DNA of 64,000 nucleotides. It comes from Ruania halotolerans. Its GTDB lineage: Bacteria; Actinomycetota; Actinomycetes; Actinomycetales; Beutenbergiaceae. Position numbers and translations under genes: made by a program. The notes under the pieces were generated by a model. It saw only the letters and a list, made by a program, of their open reading frames with translations. It did no database searches and was not told where the DNA came from. Shown here piece after piece: positions 61,102 to 64,000 of the stretch. Within the stretch, counting starts at the first letter, position 1, and every line of letters starts with the position of its first letter. The stretch covers positions 2,987,380 to 3,051,379 of the forward strand of contig NZ_CP088017.1 of assembly GCF_021049285.1 (NCBI RefSeq). The letters run 5' to 3'.

Positions 61102-62099
61102 TGGCCGCCAAGCACGCGATCGCCTCCCGAGCCTCGTGGGGTGCCCGCTACGACAACGGCGTCGGCAATCGGCCCGTCGGTTCGCTCGAGAAGTACCTGC
61201 ACCACACTGTGACCAAGCAGCTCCCGCGGGGCGCCTCAGTGACGCAGGAGCGGGCGCAGATGCGTGCGGTGGAGTCGATCGGTGAGCAGCGGTTCGGTGC
61301 CGGGATCTCCTACAACATCGGGATCTTCCCGTCCGGTCGCATCTACGAGGGCGCGTCCGTGCATCGGATCTCGTACCACTCTGGTGCCGGTCGCAACACT
61401 CGCGGCGTGGGCATCGTGCTCATCGGAAATACCGACACCAACAAGATCACCCCCGAGCAGATCGCATCGCTGGTGTGGCTCCTGCAGGAGGGTGTGCGTC
61501 GTGGCTGGTGGGGCGACCCTGCCATCACCGAAGCCCATCGCGACTTCAAGCAGACCGCGTGCCCGGGCCGGTACGCCTACGCCGAGATCGACGAGATCAA
61601 CGCCCTCGGCCGTGGCGTGGTGATCGAGCCGGCGCCGGATAAGCCGGAGCTGCCGCCGTCGAAGCCGAAGCCGATGCCGTCGACGAAGCGCCGCGGCCCC
61701 TCCGGGCAGGGCGAGGAAGATACCCGGGCGATCCAGGAGGCGCTCAACGCGCTCGGGTACGACGCCGGTCTCGAGGACGGCGACTACGGTCCACGCACCA
61801 CCGCCGCGGTGAAGGCGTACCAAGCCGACCAGAACAAGCACGGCCAGGCTGGCCTGGTCGTCGACGGCGACTGGGGCCCCAAGACGCAGGCGTGGTTCGA
61901 GTGGGTCCGCAAGCTGCAGACCGAGCTCAACAAGTGGCGCGACATCGACGTGCGGGTAGACGGCGACTACGGCCGCCTCACCGCGGCCGCGGTCACGACC
62001 CTGCAGGGAAACAACGGGCTGCACCCCGACGGGGTCGCGGGTCCGATCACGCTCGCCTACATGCGCGAGCACGACTCCCACGTCCCCGATCGCCCCTGA
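61101..62099 (+). CDS. Phage endolysin: PGRP/amidase_2 domain with two peptidoglycan-binding repeats
   Basis: A 332-residue protein without a signal peptide. The N-terminal zinc amidase domain has ASRASWGARYDNG at the start, His34/His35 in KYLHHTVT, GVGIVLIGN, and the C-terminal ligands His146 and Cys154 in HRDFKQTACPGR. A Pro/Lys linker is followed by two PGBD-type repeats (DTRAIQEALNALGYDAG and VRKLQTELNKWRDIDV). It cleaves the N-acetylmuramoyl-L-alanine bond to release phage. It is translationally coupled to the acidic protein and followed 47 bases later by the holin. Confidence 0.9.
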   Translation: MAAKHAIASRASWGARYDNGVGNRPVGSLEKYLHHTVTKQLPRGASVTQERAQMRAVESIGEQRFGAGISYNIGIFPSGRIYEGASVHRISYHSGAGRNTRGVGIVLIGNTDTNKITPEQIASLVWLLQEGVRRGWWGDPAITEAHRDFKQTACPGRYAYAEIDEINALGRGVVIEPAPDKPELPPSKPKPMPSTKRRGPSGQGEEDTRAIQEALNALGYDAGLEDGDYGPRTTAAVKAYQADQNKHGQAGLVVDGDWGPKTQAWFEWVRKLQTELNKWRDIDVRVDGDYGRLTAAAVTTLQGNNGLHPDGVAGPITLAYMREHDSHVPDRP

Positions 62100-62146
62100 T
62101 GCCCTACACCCCGCGCCACGCGCGCACACAGGAAGGAACACTGTTC

Positions 62147-62412
62147 ATGTCCAGCATCGTCCCCGCCAAGGCCGCCTGGCCGCCAAGCGCGCGTTCGTGC
62201 GCACCACCGCCCAGTCCTACGCGGCCGTGATCCCCGCTGGCGGTATCAGCGCCGGCGCGATCGTCACCCTCGTCCAGGACCCCGATCCGATCCTGATCGG
62301 TGCCACCGCGGTAGCCGCGCTGCTCTCGCCCCCACTGGCCGGTCTCGCGGCGTATCTGTCGATCACGTCGAAGGGTATCCCGGAGGAATACCAGGACACC
62401 GACACGGCCTGA
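62147..62412 (+). pseudogene. Phage holin with apparent frameshift near its start
   Basis: ATG 62147, with a GGAAGGAA purine run upstream, opens MSSIVPAKAAW. The main frame then continues one base off as AKRAFVRTTAQSYAAVIPAG. It has two hydrophobic helices (AGGISAGAIVTLVQDPDPILI and GATAVAALLSPPLAGLAAYL) and ends with GIPEEYQDTDTA, like holins of Microbacterium and Arthrobacter phages. One missing base near 62177-62184 explains the shift. The only in-frame alternative start is GTG 62197, which lacks a ribosome-binding site. Confidence 0.65.
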
Positions 62413-62436
62413 CCCGCTTAAGCCCGCGGAACGACT

Positions 62437-62469
62437 CGCCCCCGCTCACCGTCATGGTGGGCGGGGGCG
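62437..62469. terminator. Strong terminator after the holin
   Basis: CGCCCCCGC-t-CACC pairs with GGTG-g-GCGGGGGCG around the loop GTCAT (13 of 14 pairs), followed by ACTTTCGTG. It marks the end of the late/lysis transcript and faces the convergent protease gene. Confidence 0.8.
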
Positions 62470-62520
62470 ACTTTCGTGTGTGCCCGAAGCGAGGCGCACT
62501 CCCGTCTGTATGCGGGTCGA

Positions 62521-63435
62521 CTAGTCTGCGGGCCGAGCATTCACAGATGTGATGTACGAGACACCCTCGTGGTTCTCGACGATCTTGAAGGCGGGAGTGG
62601 ACGCAAGCGTCTGTGCGCACGCATGATGGACGGTGAGAACTTTCTCCTGAAGCTCTTCGTCTGATTCAAGCATCTCAACTTCAAGGCCGAGAGAAGTCGC
62701 TTTCGCAGCGCTGATGTGACGGTCGTGAGAGAGCGTGAGGGCATGGTCCCCAAGCTCAGTGATCACACGCTCAGCATCCCTTTCCGGATCGGGCCGATCG
62801 GAGAACATTCCCGTCATGAGCCATGTTTTTACGATGTTATCCGCCCAGGCGATCGCCTTCTGGCACTCGCCAACTAGCGTGGGTGGATACTTCGCAATGA
62901 TAGGTTGCCAGATAGCCACGGCTGAGGCGTCGGCGGCAATTTCGCTCCTGGCCTTATTGAACTCTTCCACGATGCCGTGGGCCGCCGTGCCATTTATCTG
63001 TGGGTCAATCGGGCCTAGGCTCGAGTGCTTACCCATTATGATCGTCTTGGCAGCCAACGCGATCATTGTTCCAGCAGACATCGCGAGCTGCGGAACGATC
63101 ACGCGAATATCCCCGTTGAACATTACACGAAGGTAGTCCACGAGCGACTCGGTGGCTGCGACATTCCCGCCAGGAGTGTGCAACACAAGGTCGAGCCCAT
63201 TACTGCGGTCCAACTTATGGATCGTAGCCATGAAGGCATTCTTGTCACCATCATTGACCTCGGCACCTGTGAGGCCCTGCCGGAGCAGCGCCTCTTTCTC
63301 TAGCCATCCAGAGTAGTAGATGATAACGTTACGGCCGGTATAGCGCGCCAACTCTTCGACGTAGAATCGGCGCTTTATATCAAAGGCCGAGCCAGCGTTG
63401 TGGATTTCTGCTTGGACCTTATCCCAGCTAGGCAT
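62521..63435 (-). CDS. SDH/ClpP-fold serine protease (SppA-like)
   Basis: A 304-residue protein with the ClpP/crotonase-fold protease signature: oxyanion region LVLHTPGGNVAATE (86-90 HTPGG), nucleophile Ser120 in PQLAMSAGTMIAL, and SSLGPIDPQI after it, as in SDH-type serine proteinases. There is no signal peptide; a hydrophobic stretch precedes the serine. GC content is visibly lower than the neighbours (about 55-57% in sampled lines). It lies 5 bases after a 56-residue gene, so the two form a cassette. Proteases of this group occur in mobile elements; a role in phage or host defence is possible but unproven. Confidence 0.8.
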   Translation of the reverse strand: MPSWDKVQAEIHNAGSAFDIKRRFYVEELARYTGRNVIIYYSGWLEKEALLRQGLTGAEVNDGDKNAFMATIHKLDRSNGLDLVLHTPGGNVAATESLVDYLRVMFNGDIRVIVPQLAMSAGTMIALAAKTIIMGKHSSLGPIDPQINGTAAHGIVEEFNKARSEIAADASAVAIWQPIIAKYPPTLVGECQKAIAWADNIVKTWLMTGMFSDRPDPERDAERVITELGDHALTLSHDRHISAAKATSLGLEVEMLESDEELQEKVLTVHHACAQTLASTPAFKIVENHEGVSYITSVNARPAD

Positions 63436-63440
63436 CCGAA

Positions 63441-63611
63441 CTAAAAGGGCTGCGAGGTCGTGGAAACCACAACGTCGAACGTCACCTTGGAGTCAACTGG
63501 CTCGAACATACTGAACTGTGTTCGAGACTTCACAGACCCAAGGCCGATCTGCTCGTAAAACTCTTGGATCTGCTCCGTGTCGTTCTCGGCAGCGAGAGAC
63601 ATGTCAGTCAT
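63441..63611 (-). CDS. Small protein of unknown function, protease partner
   Basis: 56 residues: MTDMSLAAENDTEQIQEF, then YEQIGLGSVKSRTQF and SMFEPVDSKVTFDVVVST. No known domain; the first half looks helical and the second beta-stranded. GGAG lies 8 bases before ATG 63611. Its stop is 5 bases before the protease start, so coupled expression is almost certain. It could be a substrate, adaptor or inhibitor of the protease. Confidence 0.6.
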   Translation of the reverse strand: MTDMSLAAENDTEQIQEFYEQIGLGSVKSRTQFSMFEPVDSKVTFDVVVSTTSQPF

Positions 63612-63776
63612 TTCGAGTACTCCGTGGCGTCTGTGGTGGTGGGGCGTCTGTGTGACGGGTTGGCGCGAGAGTAGCAGCCGGCAGATCTGGACGCACGCGG
63701 CTCGCCGACACTTCCAGAGGGCGTCACCGCCTCGCGCGACACTCACCGCCATCGCCGTCGATGGCCTGCGATCCCC

Positions 63777-63941
63777 GTGCGGGTGCGGATTGTGTGGGGG
63801 ACCGACGGTGAGGAGACCATCGAGACCGTAGCCGTCGCCTGGCACCGGGACAGTGTGCTCGTGCAGATCCTTGACGACCGCCGGCGGACGATCGGGGCGT
63901 GGGTTAGCGCCGGCGACGTGGAGCGTAGGCGTACTTCCTGA
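63777..63941 (+). CDS. Small phage-type protein of unknown function
   Basis: About 54 residues reading VRVRIVWGTDGEETIETV then AVAWHRDSVLVQILDDRRR and ending WVSAGDVERRRTS. Compact beta-rich proteins with this pattern (a VRIRW start and a VxAxDVRR ending) occur in actinophages. Several GTG starts are possible (63777, 63783, 63792) and no clear ribosome-binding site is seen. Its last 38 bases overlap the convergent helix-turn-helix gene. Confidence 0.45.
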   Translation: MRVRIVWGTDGEETIETVAVAWHRDSVLVQILDDRRRTIGAWVSAGDVERRRTS

Positions 63942-64000
63942 CCCCGGCCGCCCGAGCGACCCGGCTGACCGTCGACTTCGAGACCCCGAGGCGGGCGGCT
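63904..64000 (-). CDS. Helix-turn-helix protein, C-terminal end (runs off the window)
   Basis: The last 31 codons read AARLGVSKSTVSRVARAAGV then RKYAYAPRRRR and stop at 63904. AARLGVSKSTVSRVARAAGV is a resolvase/Hin-type helix-turn-helix recognition unit. It may be the tail of a small phage regulator or of a recombinase. The start lies outside the window. Confidence 0.5.
   Translation of the reverse strand, partial: AARLGVSKSTVSRVARAAGVRKYAYAPRRRR

Noticed and set aside
62147-62230. 27-residue plus-strand frame starting at the holin ATG as a separate gene
   Set aside because: Its body is Pro/Cys/Ser-rich and unlike phage proteins; it is better explained as the holin start followed by a one-base shift.

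Overview
The window is high-GC DNA (roughly two thirds G+C by eye), with dense operons, many 4-nt ATGA/GTGA gene overlaps and several probable leaderless starts. It carries LacI- and ROK-controlled CUT1 sugar ABC loci, ehu ectoine uptake, a tad-type pilus remnant, DUF3263 and a large serine integrase. This points to the chromosome of an actinobacterium, most likely Micrococcales (a free-living, glycan-eating, osmoadapted lineage such as Ruaniaceae or relatives). The species cannot be named from the sequence alone.

Layout. 1-5.4 kb: a partial DUF2207 gene, then a CUT1 ABC importer with a nucleoside hydrolase, divergent from its LacI-type regulator. 5.5-15.9 kb: housekeeping and envelope genes (YceI protein, smpB, an M23 hydrolase with ftsX and ftsE, prfB, aldehyde dehydrogenase, a Bcr/CflA-type exporter, an HhH-GPD glycosylase). 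16.3-19.5 kb: ehuBCDA ectoine/hydroxyectoine importer, closed by a strong hairpin. 19.5-21.7 kb: CopB-type copper ATPase behind a CsoR-like operator. 21.8-27.3 kb: a two-component system divergent from a lipoprotein / MacA-like adaptor / ATPase / permease operon. 27.7-35.5 kb: ROK regulator, CUT1 importer, GH15 and GH31 enzymes (alpha-glucoside use). 35.5-49.1 kb: a two-operon island around a LacI regulator. The left arm has a GH5-like hydrolase, an N-acyl-D-amino-acid deacylase and RidA. The right arm has a CUT1 importer, GH3, a DSD1-like PLP enzyme and a GH2 beta-mannosidase. 49.1-56.3 kb: small stress, metal and regulatory genes (DUF4440, DJ-1/PfpI, CGNR, ArsR with a His-rich peptide) and an FtsX-type ABC transporter.

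56.3-64 kb is the edge of an integrated element. Host tad genes are broken at about 56.75 kb. Then come a membrane protein, a frameshifted serine integrase, DUF3263, an intergenic region with five GTGTGTCC octamers, an ImmA/IrrE peptidase and an unknown gene. These face the 3' end of a phage tail gene and a lysis module (DUF2746-like protein, endolysin, holin). Two 5'-truncated genes meet head to head near 60.2 kb, which suggests that a large internal deletion removed the structural genes. To the right is a lower-GC two-gene cassette, an SDH/ClpP-fold serine protease with a 56-residue partner, which is the best candidate here for an undescribed system.

No tRNA, rRNA, CRISPR array or insertion sequence was recognised.
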